Shown piece after piece: positions 1 through 8,877 of a stretch of DNA of 64,000 bases. Position numbers and translations under genes: made by a program. This DNA comes from Minwuiaceae bacterium (GTDB lineage Bacteria > Pseudomonadota > Alphaproteobacteria > Minwuiales > Minwuiaceae). Under the pieces are notes generated by a model that searched no databases, was not told where the DNA came from, and saw nothing but the letters and a program-made list of their open reading frames with translations. The DNA lies in contig JANQEE010000045.1 in the NCBI GenBank assembly GCA_028278525.1, positions 124,001 to 188,000 of the forward strand, read 5' to 3'. Every line of letters starts with the position of its first letter. Position 1 is the stretch's first letter.

Positions 1-452
1 TAGTCGCGCAGGAGATTTGCCGCATCGACCACCGTCACCATCGTATCGAGGCGCGAGACGTCCTCGAGGCTCTCGCCCTCTTCCGTCCGGAAGTTAAAGG
101 TGGCCGCCACGGGCAGCGGCTCGGAAACGCCGGTCGATTCGATGAGAAGGTAGTCGAACCGGCCATCCTCCGCGAGCCGACGCACCTCTTTGAGAAGATC
201 ATCGCGCAAGGTGCAGCAGATGCAGCCATTGGTCATTTCGACCAGCGTCTCTTCGGTGCGGCTCAGGTCTGCGCCGCCGTCGCGAATGAGATCGGCGTCG
301 ATGTTCACCTCGCTCATGTCGTTGACGATGACCGCGACGCGCTTGCCTTCGCGGTTGTTGAGGATGTGGTTCATCAGCGTGGTCTTACCGGCGCCAAGGA
401 AGCCGGAAAGTACGGTGACGGGTAGGCTCGGTCGTTCCAGGGGCTGGGTCAT
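1..452 (-). CDS. COG0523 (CobW/ZigA-type) metallochaperone GTPase, partial
   Basis: G3E-family GTPase thought to deliver metal, here probably zinc, to client proteins in the cytoplasm. The visible 150 residues are the N-terminal part; the reading frame runs off the window edge without a stop. Walker A GFLGAGKT is at residues 17-24, the metal-binding CICC motif at 77-80 and ESTG, typical of the switch region, at 105-108. The start is the ATG at 450-452. It is the last visible gene of the leftward operon folE-hisI-COG0523 that begins at the Zur operator, with an 89-base gap after hisI. The family also contains cobalt and nitrile hydratase chaperones; the Zur context argues for zinc. Confidence 0.92.
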   Translation of the reverse strand, partial: MTQPLERPSLPVTVLSGFLGAGKTTLMNHILNNREGKRVAVIVNDMSEVNIDADLIRDGGADLSRTEETLVEMTNGCICCTLRDDLLKEVRRLAEDGRFDYLLIESTGVSEPLPVAATFNFRTEEGESLEDVSRLDTMVTVVDAANLLRD

Positions 453-541
453 GGCAAGCCTTCAAAGTGTGAGGACGAAGTCGGGGATGTCGAGTGCGAG
501 CAGATCTTGCGTTGGAAGCATGAAGGGCATCTCACCCTGCC

Positions 542-1045
542 TCAAAGCTGCGTCGGGTTCGGCGCGTCGCCATAGACGGCCTTTGGATCGAAGGATTTCC
601 GCGACTCCGTGAACACGAGCCGGGCAGGTCCACCGGAAGGGCCGCCGAGCTCCACCGATCGATAGAAACAGGAGCGGTAGCCGACGTGACAACTGGCGCC
701 CGATCCAGCGACCCTGACGCGCAGCCAGACGGCGTCCTGGTCGTCGTCGATGCGCATCTCGACAACCTGTTGGACGAGGCCACTGGTCGAGCCCTTGCGC
801 CAGAGGCACTGGCGGCTTCGGCTCCAGTAGTGCGCCTCGCCGGTCGCGATGGTTCGCTGTAGAGCCTCGCCATTCATGTAGCCCAGCATCAGCACGTCGC
901 CCGTGTTGGCGTCGGTCGTGATGCAGGGGATCAGTCCGTCGGCATCGAACTTAGGCGCCAGGGAGAGGCCCTCCTCGACTTGCTCAACCGACATGCGTGC
1001 CGCGAAGGATGTCGAAGCCGCCGGGTCGGTGGGTTCAGCTCTCAT
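542..1045 (-). CDS. hisI: Phosphoribosyl-AMP cyclohydrolase paralogue with an altered zinc site
   Basis: HisI opens the ring of phosphoribosyl-AMP in histidine synthesis and normally needs zinc held by three cysteines plus Mg held by a DCDxD motif. This 167-residue protein has the family core (MLGYMN at 53-58, YWSRSR at 73-78) and the C-terminal pair C119 and C126 ([12 protein letters not shown]). The DCDxD cysteine is aspartate: residues 100-104 read DDDQD. The start codon lies inside the end of folE (11-base overlap), implying translational coupling. Identity as HisI is secure. Whether this is the housekeeping enzyme or a zinc-sparing copy cannot be settled from the window, but the lost ligand and the Zur-controlled position favour a low-zinc paralogue. 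Confidence 0.93.
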   Translation of the reverse strand: MRAEPTDPAASTSFAARMSVEQVEEGLSLAPKFDADGLIPCITTDANTGDVLMLGYMNGEALQRTIATGEAHYWSRSRQCLWRKGSTSGLVQQVVEMRIDDDQDAVWLRVRVAGSGASCHVGYRSCFYRSVELGGPSGGPARLVFTESRKSFDPKAVYGDAPNPTQL

Positions 1046-1688
1046 GCGGAGCGCTCCTGGGGCTTCCGATCATCGCGAGAAACTCCCGCCGGGTCGTCGG
1101 GTCGTCGCGAAAGGCGCCGAGCATGCGGCTGGTCACCATGCTGACCCCCGGCTTGCGGATACCGCGCGTGGTCATGCATTGGTGCGCCGCCTCGATGACG
1201 ACGGCGACACCGCGCGGCTTCAGCACCTCCTGGATGGTGTCCGCGATCTGCGACGTCAGCGCCTCCTGGATCTGCATCCGCTTGGCGAACACCTCGACCA
1301 GGCGCGCAAGCTTGGAAATTCCGACAACCCGTCCAGACGGCAGGTAGCCGATATGCGCCTTACCCAGGATGGGCACGATGTGGTGCTCGCAGTGCGATTC
1401 GAGGCGGATGTCGCGCAAGACGATCATCTCGTCGTAGGCGGCCGTCTCCTCAAATGTCTTCGCGAGCAGCGCGACCGGATCTTCGCTGTATCCGGCGAAG
1501 AACTCCTCATAGGCCCGCACCACGCGCTCGGGCGTGCCTGCGAGCCCTTCCCGGTCCGGGTCGTCGCCGGCCCATTCGATCAGCGTCCGCACCGCCGCTT
1601 CCGCCTCTGCCTGGCTGGGCCGCCGGCGCATCGTCGATGCGGAGCGGACTGAATTGTCCGGCCGGCTCCCGACCGTCGCTATATCCAT
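1035..1688 (-). CDS. folE: GTP cyclohydrolase I, type IA
   Basis: Converts GTP to dihydroneopterin triphosphate, the first step of folate/pterin synthesis. The 217-residue protein carries the zinc ligands of the classical zinc-dependent type IA enzyme: C100 and H102/H103 in SHCEHH, and C171 in HQCMTTRG. The start at 1688 is chosen because AAAGGA lies six bases upstream; a longer frame to 1730 has no better signal. First gene of the leftward operon facing zur. Low-zinc operons often carry the zinc-independent type IB enzyme (folE2), so a zinc-dependent type IA enzyme under a Zur operator is notable. The folE-hisI pair is also a common neighbourhood in alphaproteobacteria. Confidence 0.95.
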   Translation of the reverse strand: MDIATVGSRPDNSVRSASTMRRRPSQAEAEAAVRTLIEWAGDDPDREGLAGTPERVVRAYEEFFAGYSEDPVALLAKTFEETAAYDEMIVLRDIRLESHCEHHIVPILGKAHIGYLPSGRVVGISKLARLVEVFAKRMQIQEALTSQIADTIQEVLKPRGVAVVIEAAHQCMTTRGIRKPGVSMVTSRMLGAFRDDPTTRREFLAMIGSPRSAPHES

Positions 1689-1750
1689 GTCGAATCCTTT
1701 CCTGCGGCCCCGCCCGGCTTCCGGGGGCATTCGTTCTTGTAATCATTAAA

Positions 1751-1770
1751 TGCAATGTTATAACATTACA
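1751..1770. promoter_or_regulatory. Zur operator between divergent zinc operons
   Basis: The sequence TGCAATGTTATAACATTACA is a near-perfect 20-base palindrome with one mismatched pair. It matches the alphaproteobacterial Zur box core AATGTTATAACATT. It lies 28 bases before the zur ATG and 62 bases before the folE ATG, so one operator can repress both operons. Recognition is by pattern and by the adjacent zur gene. Confidence 0.85.
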
Positions 1771-1798
1771 TAAATGAAGCGCAAGAAGGGATAAGGCC

Positions 1799-2305
1799 AT
1801 GGCGCTCATGTCGATCCAGCCCCGGCCCTGCACCGATCCCAACTGTCGTGGGCAGCATGCGCCGGCTGAACGGGTTGCGCTGGCGGTGTCTCTCTGCGGC
1901 GCGCGCGGGGCGCAGCTTACAACGCTGCGCCGCAAGATACTGGAGTTGCTCTGGGAGAGCGGTCGCCCGACGGGCGCCTACGAACTGGTCGAAGTCCTGA
2001 AGTCCAGGGACTCCCGCCCGGTCGGGCCGCCCACCGTCTACCGGGCGCTCGAATTCCTGATGTCCCAGGGGCTCGTCTCGAAGATCGAAAGCCGGAACGC
2101 TTACGTCCCCCGCGCGCATCCGGAGCGCCGGCATGATTGTGTGTTCTTCATTTGCAGCAACTGCGGGGCATCGGTCGAGTTGGAAGACAAGCGGCTTGAG
2201 TGCCTGATCACTGAGGATGCCGCCCTTGTCGGGTTCCGCCCGACGCGGCGCGTGATCGAGGTGGAGGGCGTCTGCGCGCGTTGTATCGCGGCCGGCGCGG
2301 TCTGA
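1799..2305 (+). CDS. zur: Zinc uptake regulator, Fur family
   Basis: Zinc-sensing repressor of the Fur family. Of its 168 residues, roughly 40-100 form the winged helix (PPTVYRALEFLMSQGLV). The structural zinc site is C119/C122 (CSNC) and C159/C162 (CARC). HDC at 112-114 is the Zur-type sensory region; ferric Fur proteins usually have several histidines there. AAGGG lies eight bases before the ATG. It is the first gene of the rightward operon and overlaps its own predicted operator region, so it should be autoregulated. Zur is preferred over Fur or PerR because every neighbour concerns zinc. Confidence 0.93.
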   Translation: MALMSIQPRPCTDPNCRGQHAPAERVALAVSLCGARGAQLTTLRRKILELLWESGRPTGAYELVEVLKSRDSRPVGPPTVYRALEFLMSQGLVSKIESRNAYVPRAHPERRHDCVFFICSNCGASVELEDKRLECLITEDAALVGFRPTRRVIEVEGVCARCIAAGAV

Positions 2306-2322
2306 ACGGACAAGAGGGTCCC

Positions 2323-3522
2323 ATGGGAAACTGGAATGTCGACGGATCATCGCAGCTTCTGCCGGTCTCTCTGCTGACCGGCTTCCTGGGCAGCGGCAAG
2401 ACGACGGTACTGAACCATCTCCTGCGCCAGCCTGAACTGGCGAAAACCCTCGTCATCATCAACGAATTCGGCGATATCGGCCTCGATCACGAACTGGTGG
2501 AGCGCTCGAGCGAAGACATGGTCTTGCTGCAGAGCGGCTGCCTCTGCTGCACGATCCGCGGCGATCTGATCGACACGATGCGTAGCCTGTTCCTGCGCCG
2601 CGTAAAAGGAGAAATCCCCGAATTCGACCGAGTGGTCATCGAGACGACGGGGCTCGCCGATCCGGCGCCCATCTTGCACACCCTTATGACCGACCCGCTG
2701 ATCGCCGCCCACTATCGCCTCGATGGGGTCATCACGACGGTCGACGCAGCCAATGGCCAGCAAACGCTCGACCGGCAGGTCGAATCCGTCAAGCAAGCTG
2801 CCGTGGCTGACCGGTTATTGCTGACCAAGACCGATCTTGTCGAGCCCGGCGTCGTCGCGGCCCTGATCCAGCGCTTGAAAGCGCTCAATCCCAGCGCGCC
2901 GATCATCCAAACGATCAATGGCGCGGCCGATCCCGCAAAGTTGCTGGATGCCGGACTGTACAATCCGAAGACCAAGAGTCTCGATGTCCGGCGCTGGCTG
3001 AACGCCGAGGCCTTCAACGACGCGGAACATCATCACCATGACACTCACCATGAGGCGCATGACGCTCACGATCACGGGCATGATGTCCATCATGAAGCCG
3101 GTCATCACGACCACCACCACGACGTCAATCGCCACGACGACCACATCAGGGCCCTATGCCTGACGCTGGACGATCCGATCTCCGGCGATGCCTTTGATCG
3201 CTGGCTCGATGCCCTGATGCTGCTCAAAGGCCCGGACATCCTTCGCGTCAAGGGTATCGTCAATATCCAAGATCTCGAAGGCCCGTTCGTGTTCCACGGC
3301 GTGCAGCACATTTTCCACCCGCCGGTCATACTCAAGAAATGGCCGGGCAAGGACAGGCGCACCCGCATCGTCTTTATCGCTCGCGATCTCGACGAGAGTG
3401 CGTTGCGGGATACGCTGGAAATGTTCACGGCCGATCCGAAGAACAAAGGGCAGCCGGCGCAGCCGTTTGGTTCAGGAGACGGCGGGCAAGCCGATGCGGG
3501 CCTGTTGGCGGACAGGGCGTGA
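2323..3522 (+). CDS. COG0523 metallochaperone GTPase with His-rich metal-binding insert
   Basis: A second G3E GTPase of the CobW/YjiA/ZigA group, 399 residues. Walker A GFLGSGKT is at 20-27, CLCC at 73-76, and the CobW C-terminal domain fills the last third. Between the two domains (about residues 233-275) is a segment with more than fifteen histidines mixed with Asp and Glu, a typical zinc-buffering stretch. The start at 2323 is the ATG 17 bases after the zur stop, preceded by AAGAGGG. Frames opening further upstream overlap zur and lack a ribosome-binding site. It sits directly behind zur, and the cysS ATG follows two bases after its stop. Inferred to allocate zinc during shortage; its client protein is unknown. 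Confidence 0.94.
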   Translation: MGNWNVDGSSQLLPVSLLTGFLGSGKTTVLNHLLRQPELAKTLVIINEFGDIGLDHELVERSSEDMVLLQSGCLCCTIRGDLIDTMRSLFLRRVKGEIPEFDRVVIETTGLADPAPILHTLMTDPLIAAHYRLDGVITTVDAANGQQTLDRQVESVKQAAVADRLLLTKTDLVEPGVVAALIQRLKALNPSAPIIQTINGAADPAKLLDAGLYNPKTKSLDVRRWLNAEAFNDAEHHHHDTHHEAHDAHDHGHDVHHEAGHHDHHHDVNRHDDHIRALCLTLDDPISGDAFDRWLDALMLLKGPDILRVKGIVNIQDLEGPFVFHGVQHIFHPPVILKKWPGKDRRTRIVFIARDLDESALRDTLEMFTADPKNKGQPAQPFGSGDGGQADAGLLADRA

Positions 3523-3523
3523 G

Positions 3524-4906
3524 ATGCCTCTCGTTCTGACCAATTCTCTGACACGCGAGAAGGACGTCTTCGTTCCGGCCGATCCGGCTCGCGTGACCAT
3601 GTATGTCTGCGGTCCCACGGTCTACAACTTCGCCCATATCGGCAATGCCCGCCCGGCGGTCGTGTTCGACGTTCTCTATCGCCTGTTGAAGCGGCGTTTC
3701 GGGGGTGTCGTCTACGCGCGCAACTTCACGGATGTCGACGACAAGATCAACGCCGCTGCGAAGGAGGTCGGCCAGCCGATCTCTACGGTCACGGAACGCT
3801 ATATCGAAGCCTACCATTCCGACATGGCCGCGCTCGGGGTGCTGACGCCGGATCTTGAGCCGCGCGTGACGGAGCACATTCCCGAGATCATCGGCATGGT
3901 GGAACAGCTGATCGCGCGGGGTCATGCCTATTCGGCCGAGAGGCATGTCCTGTTCCACGTGCCCTCGTTTTCAGATTACGGAGCGCTGTCCGGCCGCAAT
4001 CGCGATGAGATGATCGCCGGTGCGCGGGTGGAAGTGGCCCCTTACAAGCGAGACCCGGCGGACTTCGTCCTCTGGAAGCCCTCAACGCCGGAGCTGCCGG
4101 GCTGGGAGAGCCCCTGGGGCCGCGGGCGACCCGGTTGGCATATCGAATGCTCGGCCATGATCGAGCGGCGCCTCGGTGCAACGATCGATATCCATGGCGG
4201 CGGCCAGGACCTGATCTTTCCGCACCATGAGAACGAGATCGCCCAAGGCACCTGCGCCCATGACGGAGAGCTCTACTGCCGCTATTGGGTCCACAACGGC
4301 TTCGTCACCGTCGAGGGACGGAAGATGTCGAAGTCGCTCGGCAATGTGCTTCTCGTCCGCGATCTGCTGGGCGAGGCGCCGGGTGAGGCCATCCGCTTCG
4401 CACTGCTGGGCGCCCACTATCGCCAGCCGCTCGACTGGAGCACGGACGGACTCGTTCAAGCGAGGCGCGGTCTCGACCGTCTTTATGGCGTGCTCCGCGA
4501 TCTTGGCGATGGTCCCGATATTGCCTGTCCGCCCGGGCTACTGGACGCGTTTGTGGCGGCCCTGGAGGACGATCTGAATTTTCCAGCAGCAATCGCCGAA
4601 CTCTTCCGAATAGCGAAGGCCGCGCGCCGGGCGACGACCGTGGCGGATCGTGCCGCCTATCGGGCGGCTTTTCTCGACGCGGGCGGCTTGCTTGGCCTGT
4701 TGCAGCAGGAGCCGGCCGCCTGGTTTGGACAGCCCACACGAGAAGACGGAGATACGGCAAGGATCCAGCGACTGGTTGAGGCACGCTTGGCCGCTCGTTC
4801 AGCACGAGACTACGCCACCGCGGATCGGATCCGTGCCGAGCTCGCTGCTCTTGGTATTGCCGTCGAGGATCGCGCCGACGGTTCGGCCTGGCGGAGAACC
4901 GGTTAG
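3524..4906 (+). CDS. cysS: Cysteinyl-tRNA synthetase inside the Zur operon
   Basis: Charges tRNA-Cys. The 460-residue class I synthetase has HIGN at 38-41 and KMSKS at 267-271. The catalytic zinc ligands align one-for-one with the E. coli enzyme: C29 in YVCGPTVY, C209 in HIECSAM, H234 and E238 in [10 protein letters not shown]. The zinc site is therefore intact. The start at 3524 lies one base past the preceding stop; the open frame extends upstream but those codons belong to the GTPase. A cysS placed in a zinc-starvation operon suggests a second copy that wins zinc through the adjacent chaperone, or the only copy brought under Zur. The window cannot tell which. Confidence 0.95.
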   Translation: MPLVLTNSLTREKDVFVPADPARVTMYVCGPTVYNFAHIGNARPAVVFDVLYRLLKRRFGGVVYARNFTDVDDKINAAAKEVGQPISTVTERYIEAYHSDMAALGVLTPDLEPRVTEHIPEIIGMVEQLIARGHAYSAERHVLFHVPSFSDYGALSGRNRDEMIAGARVEVAPYKRDPADFVLWKPSTPELPGWESPWGRGRPGWHIECSAMIERRLGATIDIHGGGQDLIFPHHENEIAQGTCAHDGELYCRYWVHNGFVTVEGRKMSKSLGNVLLVRDLLGEAPGEAIRFALLGAHYRQPLDWSTDGLVQARRGLDRLYGVLRDLGDGPDIACPPGLLDAFVAALEDDLNFPAAIAELFRIAKAARRATTVADRAAYRAAFLDAGGLLGLLQQEPAAWFGQPTREDGDTARIQRLVEARLAARSARDYATADRIRAELAALGIAVEDRADGSAWRRTG

Positions 4907-5380
4907 ATGGGGGTCCCTCTGCAAGCGAGGCCGGCACCGACCGAGACTGTGGCGGATGCCCAGCGGTCCATCGTGGACAGCTTTCGGTATCTCGAGGATT
5001 GGGCTGAGCGCTACCAGTATCTGATCGAACTGGGGCGCCGGCTGCCGCCATTTCCGGAGAAAGAGCGGATCGAGGCCAACCGGCTGCATGGCTGTCAGGC
5101 CGGTGTCTGGTTCGTTAGCGATTATCGCGACGGCAAGCTTCATTTCGAGGCGACAAGCGACTCTGCTATCGTCGCCGGGCTCATTGCCCTGCTGCTTAAG
5201 GTCTATTCAGGGCGTCGTCCCGATCAAGTCCTGGCGACCTCGCCGGCATTCATCGACGAGACCGGTCTCGGCGAGCATCTTTCGCCGCATCGGGCAAACG
5301 GTCTCTCGCTCATGCTCGCGCGCATTCGCACACTCGCTATGGCGCATGTCTCGGACAACCTAGCCGGGAGCGGCGCGTGA
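4907..5380 (+). CDS. sufE: SufE-type sulfur transfer protein
   Basis: SufE accepts sulfane sulfur from cysteine desulfurase SufS on one cysteine and passes it to Fe-S assembly. The 157-residue protein has the SufE fold signature and the acceptor cysteine C63 in HGCQAGVW. Its ATG abuts the cysS stop codon and its stop overlaps the start of the scaffold gene, so it is tightly co-translated. A sulfur carrier next to cysS and a Fe-S scaffold within a Zur operon suggests the operon also supports Fe-S metabolism under zinc shortage; that link is inference. Confidence 0.9.
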   Translation: MGVPLQARPAPTETVADAQRSIVDSFRYLEDWAERYQYLIELGRRLPPFPEKERIEANRLHGCQAGVWFVSDYRDGKLHFEATSDSAIVAGLIALLLKVYSGRRPDQVLATSPAFIDETGLGEHLSPHRANGLSLMLARIRTLAMAHVSDNLAGSGA

Positions 5381-5859
5381 TGGATCTCGACCTCTACAAC
5401 AAGCAGATCCTGCGGCTTGCCGCGTCGATATCCCGGGTTGGCAGGCTGCCGGCTCCCGACGCATCGGCAACCGCGCATAGCCGGCTTTGCGGCAGTCGGA
5501 TCACCATCGATCTCAAGCTCAATGATGATGTCATCACCGACTACGCCCACGAGCTTAGAGCCTGTGTCATCGGACAAGCGGTCGCCTCCGTCGTTGCCAA
5601 GGTCATCGTTGGCCTGACCATCGACGAGGTGGACGAGGGCGCAGAGATTCTGAGTGCCGTTCTCCGGGACAAGACGCTCCCGCCGCCGGGACCCTGGGCC
5701 AAGTTCGAACCATTCCTGCCGGTGGCGGACTTCCGCAGCCGCCATGGCTCGGCGTTGCTTCCCTTCCAGGCGCTGCAGCGCGCAATTGCGGAGGCGGCCC
5801 CTGGGCGCGCCTGTCAACGACCCGCCGTGGTGAGCTTCGGGCAAGTCGTACGGACATGA
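5380..5859 (+). CDS. Fe-S cluster assembly scaffold-like protein (IscU/NifU-N fold, two cysteines)
   Basis: A 159-residue member of the IscU/NifU-N family that is common beside yidD in alphaproteobacteria. It keeps CG at 37-38 and a second cysteine at 62 ([14 protein letters not shown]). The third IscU cysteine region reads RSRH instead of a Cys. A GTG three bases earlier is possible, but the ATG at 5380 overlaps the sufE stop by one base (TGATG) and is preferred. With only two scaffold cysteines it may be a partner or regulator of assembly rather than a full scaffold; this is inference from residues. The yidD start overlaps its stop (ATGA). Confidence 0.85.
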   Translation: MDLDLYNKQILRLAASISRVGRLPAPDASATAHSRLCGSRITIDLKLNDDVITDYAHELRACVIGQAVASVVAKVIVGLTIDEVDEGAEILSAVLRDKTLPPPGPWAKFEPFLPVADFRSRHGSALLPFQALQRAIAEAAPGRACQRPAVVSFGQVVRT

Positions 5860-6057
5860 CTGAACTCCCCTCCCCGGGCCTGATCTGGCTCATCCGGATC
5901 TATCAGTATCTGTTGTCGCCACTGCTCGGCCCCAGTCGCCGCTTTACCCCGAACTGCTCGGTCTATGCCGTCGAAGCGTTGCGACAGCACGGCCCCTGCA
6001 CGCTGGGATGCGGCGTCGTACCTGGCTCGAAGACATAGATGTTGGATTTTCTCATCG
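5856..6057 (+). pseudogene. yidD: yidD remnant, frameshifted near residue 47
   Basis: YidD is a small membrane-associated factor that helps insertion of inner-membrane proteins. The first 47 residues match the family ([18 protein letters not shown], then [17 protein letters not shown]). At about 5993-6000 the conserved C-terminal half is lost from this frame, which reads an unrelated tail and stops at 6036-6038. The +1 frame continues with residues resembling the end of YidD (YLARRHRCW, against the usual RCHPWG) and then runs into the small membrane ORF. A one-base change is the simplest explanation. It is either a true frameshift or a sequencing error; the degraded RCHPW motif favours real decay. 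Confidence 0.65.
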
Positions 6058-6219
6058 ATGCGTAGGCCGCTCAGGATCAATGGGTCCGCGGAAGAGATGC
6101 GGTTCGGGCGCGCCGTCTCGCTCCTCAGCAGTGGCGTCGTCGCTCGACTCTTTTGGGCCGGCGGCCTTGCCGCCTTGCTTTGGGTCGCCGCGGCCTGGGC
6201 GATGGGTTGGCTGCCATGA
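6058..6219 (+). CDS. Small single-span membrane protein coupled to znuC
   Basis: A 53-residue ORF (or 40 residues from the ATG at 6097) with one strong transmembrane segment near the C-terminus (LFWAGGLAALLWVAAAWAMGWL). Its stop TGA overlaps the znuC ATG (ATGA at 6216-6219), which suggests it is translated and couples znuC. I do not recognise the family. Its frame is continuous with the displaced C-terminal half of yidD, so an original YidD-membrane fusion is also possible. By position it could be an accessory subunit of the zinc importer, but no motif supports a specific role. Confidence 0.45.
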   Translation: MRRPLRINGSAEEMRFGRAVSLLSSGVVARLFWAGGLAALLWVAAAWAMGWLP

Positions 6220-6959
6220 CAGCGGCCTTTTCCCTCAACGACGTAACCCTGGGATACGACCGCCATCCCGCTGTGCATCACCTGACCGGCCGTTTCGCGA
6301 CAGGTTCGTTGACGGCGGTGGTCGGCCCCAATGGATCGGGCAAGAGCACCCTGCTCAAAGGGCTGATCGGGCTTCTGGCGCCTCTCGATGGCCGCGTGGA
6401 ACGCAACGGGCTGCGCCAGGGCGATATTGCCTATCTGCCCCAGCAGGCGGAGATCGACCGCAGTTTCCCGATCTCGGTGATCGAGACGGTATTGCTGGGT
6501 CACTGGCGGACGATGGGTCTGTTCCGCCCAGTCACGCGCGCCCAGCGGCGGCAAGCCGAGGACGCGCTGGTGGCTGTCGGTCTCGACGGCTTCGGGCGGC
6601 GGCCGATTGCCTCCTTGTCAGCCGGGCAGTTTCAACGGGTGCTGTTCGCCCGCATGTTGCTGCAAAACTGTCCTGTCATTCTGCTCGACGAGCCCTTCAC
6701 GGCAATCGACGCCAGGACCACGGCCGACCTTCTGAGAGTGGTGGTGGGATGGCATGGCGAAGGACGAACGATTATCGCCGTGCTGCACGACCTCGACCAG
6801 GTACGAGAGAATTTTCCCGACACCCTGCTGATTGCCCGGGAGCCCATTGCCTGGGGGACGACCACCGAGGTTCTGCGGGCAGACCATCTCTCCCAGGCGC
6901 GACAGATGGCGGAGGCGTGGGATGACCGTGCCGAGATCTGCCGGCGAGGCATTGCCTGA
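6216..6959 (+). CDS. znuC: Zinc ABC importer, ATP-binding protein
   Basis: ATPase of the high-affinity zinc importer ZnuABC. The 247 residues hold Walker A GPNGSGKST at 37-45, a Q-loop in the YLPQQAEI region, signature LSAGQ near 133 and Walker B VILLDEPF near 155. The start at 6216 overlaps the preceding small ORF; an upstream extension in the same frame has no ribosome-binding site and no family match. It lacks the long C-terminal His tail seen in some ZnuC proteins. The znuB ATG overlaps its stop by one base. Confidence 0.93.
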   Translation: MTAAFSLNDVTLGYDRHPAVHHLTGRFATGSLTAVVGPNGSGKSTLLKGLIGLLAPLDGRVERNGLRQGDIAYLPQQAEIDRSFPISVIETVLLGHWRTMGLFRPVTRAQRRQAEDALVAVGLDGFGRRPIASLSAGQFQRVLFARMLLQNCPVILLDEPFTAIDARTTADLLRVVVGWHGEGRTIIAVLHDLDQVRENFPDTLLIAREPIAWGTTTEVLRADHLSQARQMAEAWDDRAEICRRGIA

Positions 6960-7831
6960 TGGACCTCTATGCCGCTCTGATCCAGCCCTTCATCGAGTTC
7001 GGGTTCATGCGCAGGGCGCTGGTGGCGTGCCTGGCGCTCAGTATCGGCTGCGGCCCGGTGGGCATTCTCCTCGTTCTGCGCCGTATGAGCCTCGTCGGCG
7101 ATGCCTTGAGCCACGCCGTGCTGCCGGGTGCGGCCATTGGTTTCATGATCGCCGGGCTCTCGCTCGTCGTCATGAGCTTCGGCGGCTTCATCGCGGGCCT
7201 GATCGTGGCGGTCCTGTCCGGTCTCGTCGCGCGTGTGACACCTCAGCGCGAGGATGCCAGCTTTGCCGCCTTCTATCTCATCTCGCTGGCGCTTGGGGTG
7301 CTGATTGTCTCCACACACGGCAGCAACGTCGATCTCATGCATGTCCTCTTCGGAACCATTCTCGCCGTCGACGATGCGTCGCTGCTGCTCATTGTCTCGA
7401 TTGCGACGCTGACTCTTTTCATCCTGGCTGTCATCGGACGCGGGCTGATTGTCGAGTGCTTCGACCCCGGCTTCCTGCGCGCGGTGGGTGGGCCCGGCGC
7501 GGCCGTTCACTTCGTGTTTCTGATGTTGGTCGTCATGAACCTCGTCGCTGGGTTCCATGCGCTCGGCACGCTGATGGCGGTAGGCTTGATGATGCTCCCG
7601 GCCGCGGCCGCGAGGTTCTGGGCGAGCGATGTTGCGACACTCGCGGCCACGAGCACCGCTATCGCTTTCGCTTCCGCGTATGCGGGGCTGCTGCTCTCTT
7701 ACCACGTAAACCTTCCGTCCGGACCGGCCATCATCCTGGTCGCCGGCGGCGTCTACATCGTCTCGGTTGCCGCGGGTCCGCGGGGCAGCCTGTGGGCGCG
7801 GTTCCTGCCGCGCCGCCATCTTGAAGCTTGA
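6959..7831 (+). CDS. znuB: Zinc ABC importer, membrane permease
   Basis: ABC-3 family permease of 290 residues with about eight predicted hydrophobic segments, forming the channel for zinc passed from ZnuA. The cytoplasmic coupling region RRMSLVGDALSHAVLPGAA is the family signature and contacts ZnuC. It follows znuC with a one-base overlap and is 21 bases before znuA, the usual operon arrangement. Manganese importers share this fold; the Zur operator makes zinc the likely substrate. Confidence 0.93.
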   Translation: MDLYAALIQPFIEFGFMRRALVACLALSIGCGPVGILLVLRRMSLVGDALSHAVLPGAAIGFMIAGLSLVVMSFGGFIAGLIVAVLSGLVARVTPQREDASFAAFYLISLALGVLIVSTHGSNVDLMHVLFGTILAVDDASLLLIVSIATLTLFILAVIGRGLIVECFDPGFLRAVGGPGAAVHFVFLMLVVMNLVAGFHALGTLMAVGLMMLPAAAARFWASDVATLAATSTAIAFASAYAGLLLSYHVNLPSGPAIILVAGGVYIVSVAAGPRGSLWARFLPRRHLEA

Positions 7832-7852
7832 ATCGCAACGGAGTACCCAACC

Positions 7853-8821
7853 ATGCTTAGCCTTTCACGCCGCTTGTTTCTTGCCGCGCTTGCCACGCTC
7901 GCCGTCGTCACGACGTCTCCATCCTGGGCAGCCGACAAGCTCAAGGTCGTTACCAGCTTCACCATTCTCGGAGACATGGTGAGGAATATCGGCGGGGAGC
8001 ACGTCGCCCTCGCCACGCTGGTCGGGCCGGACGGCGATGCCCACGTCTTCGAACCGACCCCGGCCGATGCGCGCGCGCTGGCCGAGGCGGACCTCGTCAT
8101 CGTCAACGGCCTCGGCTTTGAAGGCTGGATCGACCGGCTCGTCAAGGCATCCGGCTACAAGGGGCCGGTTGTTGCGGCCAGCGAAGGAATTGCCGCATTG
8201 AAAGCGGAAGAAGAGCACGGACATGGCCATGGGGACGCACATGGCTCCGACGAAAAGCATGAGAAGGACGAAGACCACCACCACCACGAGGGTGAGTTCG
8301 ACCCTCACGGTTGGCAGGATCTCGCCAACGGACGCCTCTATGTCGCCAATATCGCCCGTGCGCTTGCTGCGGCCGACACGGCTCATGCGGACGACTACCG
8401 CCGCCGTGCCGACGCCTACGATCGCGAACTGGCGGCGCTGGATCGGGACATCCGCAGCCGGCTCGACGCCGTCCCCGCGGATCGGCGCAAGGTCATCACC
8501 TCGCACGATGCGTTTCAGTATTTCGGTCGTGCATACGGCATCGACTTTCATGCCCCAGTCGGTCTGAGCACCGAAGACGAGCCGTCGGCAGGCGAAGTGG
8601 CCGCTCTTATTCGCCAGATGCGGGATGAGGGCATCCGCGTACTGTTCGTCGACAACATCAGCGACCCTCGTCTGGTGCAGCAACTCGCACGTGAAGCCGA
8701 CGCCGTCATCGGCGGTACGCTTTATTCGGACTCGCTTTCCGGTTCCACCGGCCCGGCGCCGACCTATATAGATATGTTCAGGCACAACGTGAGCGAAATC
8801 GCCAAGGCCTTCACGAGCTGA
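7853..8821 (+). CDS. znuA: Periplasmic zinc-binding protein of the ZnuABC importer
   Basis: Cluster A-I metal-binding lipocalin-like solute receptor, 322 residues. A signal peptide precedes a likely cleavage after SWA at about 26. Expected zinc ligands are visible in DAHVFEP, DPHGW, the SHDAFQYFG segment and VDN near the C-terminus. Between the first two ligands lies the His/Asp/Glu-rich loop (about residues 120-148, including DHHHHEGEFD) that distinguishes zinc receptors from manganese receptors. Last gene of the rightward Zur operon; a short GC hairpin without a T run follows at about 8823-8846. Confidence 0.94.
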   Translation: MLSLSRRLFLAALATLAVVTTSPSWAADKLKVVTSFTILGDMVRNIGGEHVALATLVGPDGDAHVFEPTPADARALAEADLVIVNGLGFEGWIDRLVKASGYKGPVVAASEGIAALKAEEEHGHGHGDAHGSDEKHEKDEDHHHHEGEFDPHGWQDLANGRLYVANIARALAAADTAHADDYRRRADAYDRELAALDRDIRSRLDAVPADRRKVITSHDAFQYFGRAYGIDFHAPVGLSTEDEPSAGEVAALIRQMRDEGIRVLFVDNISDPRLVQQLAREADAVIGGTLYSDSLSGSTGPAPTYIDMFRHNVSEIAKAFTS

Positions 8822-8877
8822 GCCGGGGGCGGCTTCGCGCCCGGAAAAGCCCCATTAACTGCATGGAAAGACTTTCG

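Noticed and set aside
190-612. A 140-codon frame on the + strand across the start of the leftward GTPase
   Set aside because: It is the mirror frame of the COG0523 gene; its translation has low-complexity Ser/Arg content and no family similarity.
5965-6057. Full 84-residue frame from 5965 as one independent gene
   Set aside because: The first 31 residues overlap the conserved YidD N-terminus in another frame, so the initial Met lies inside yidD. Only the part from 6058 is proposed as a possible separate product.
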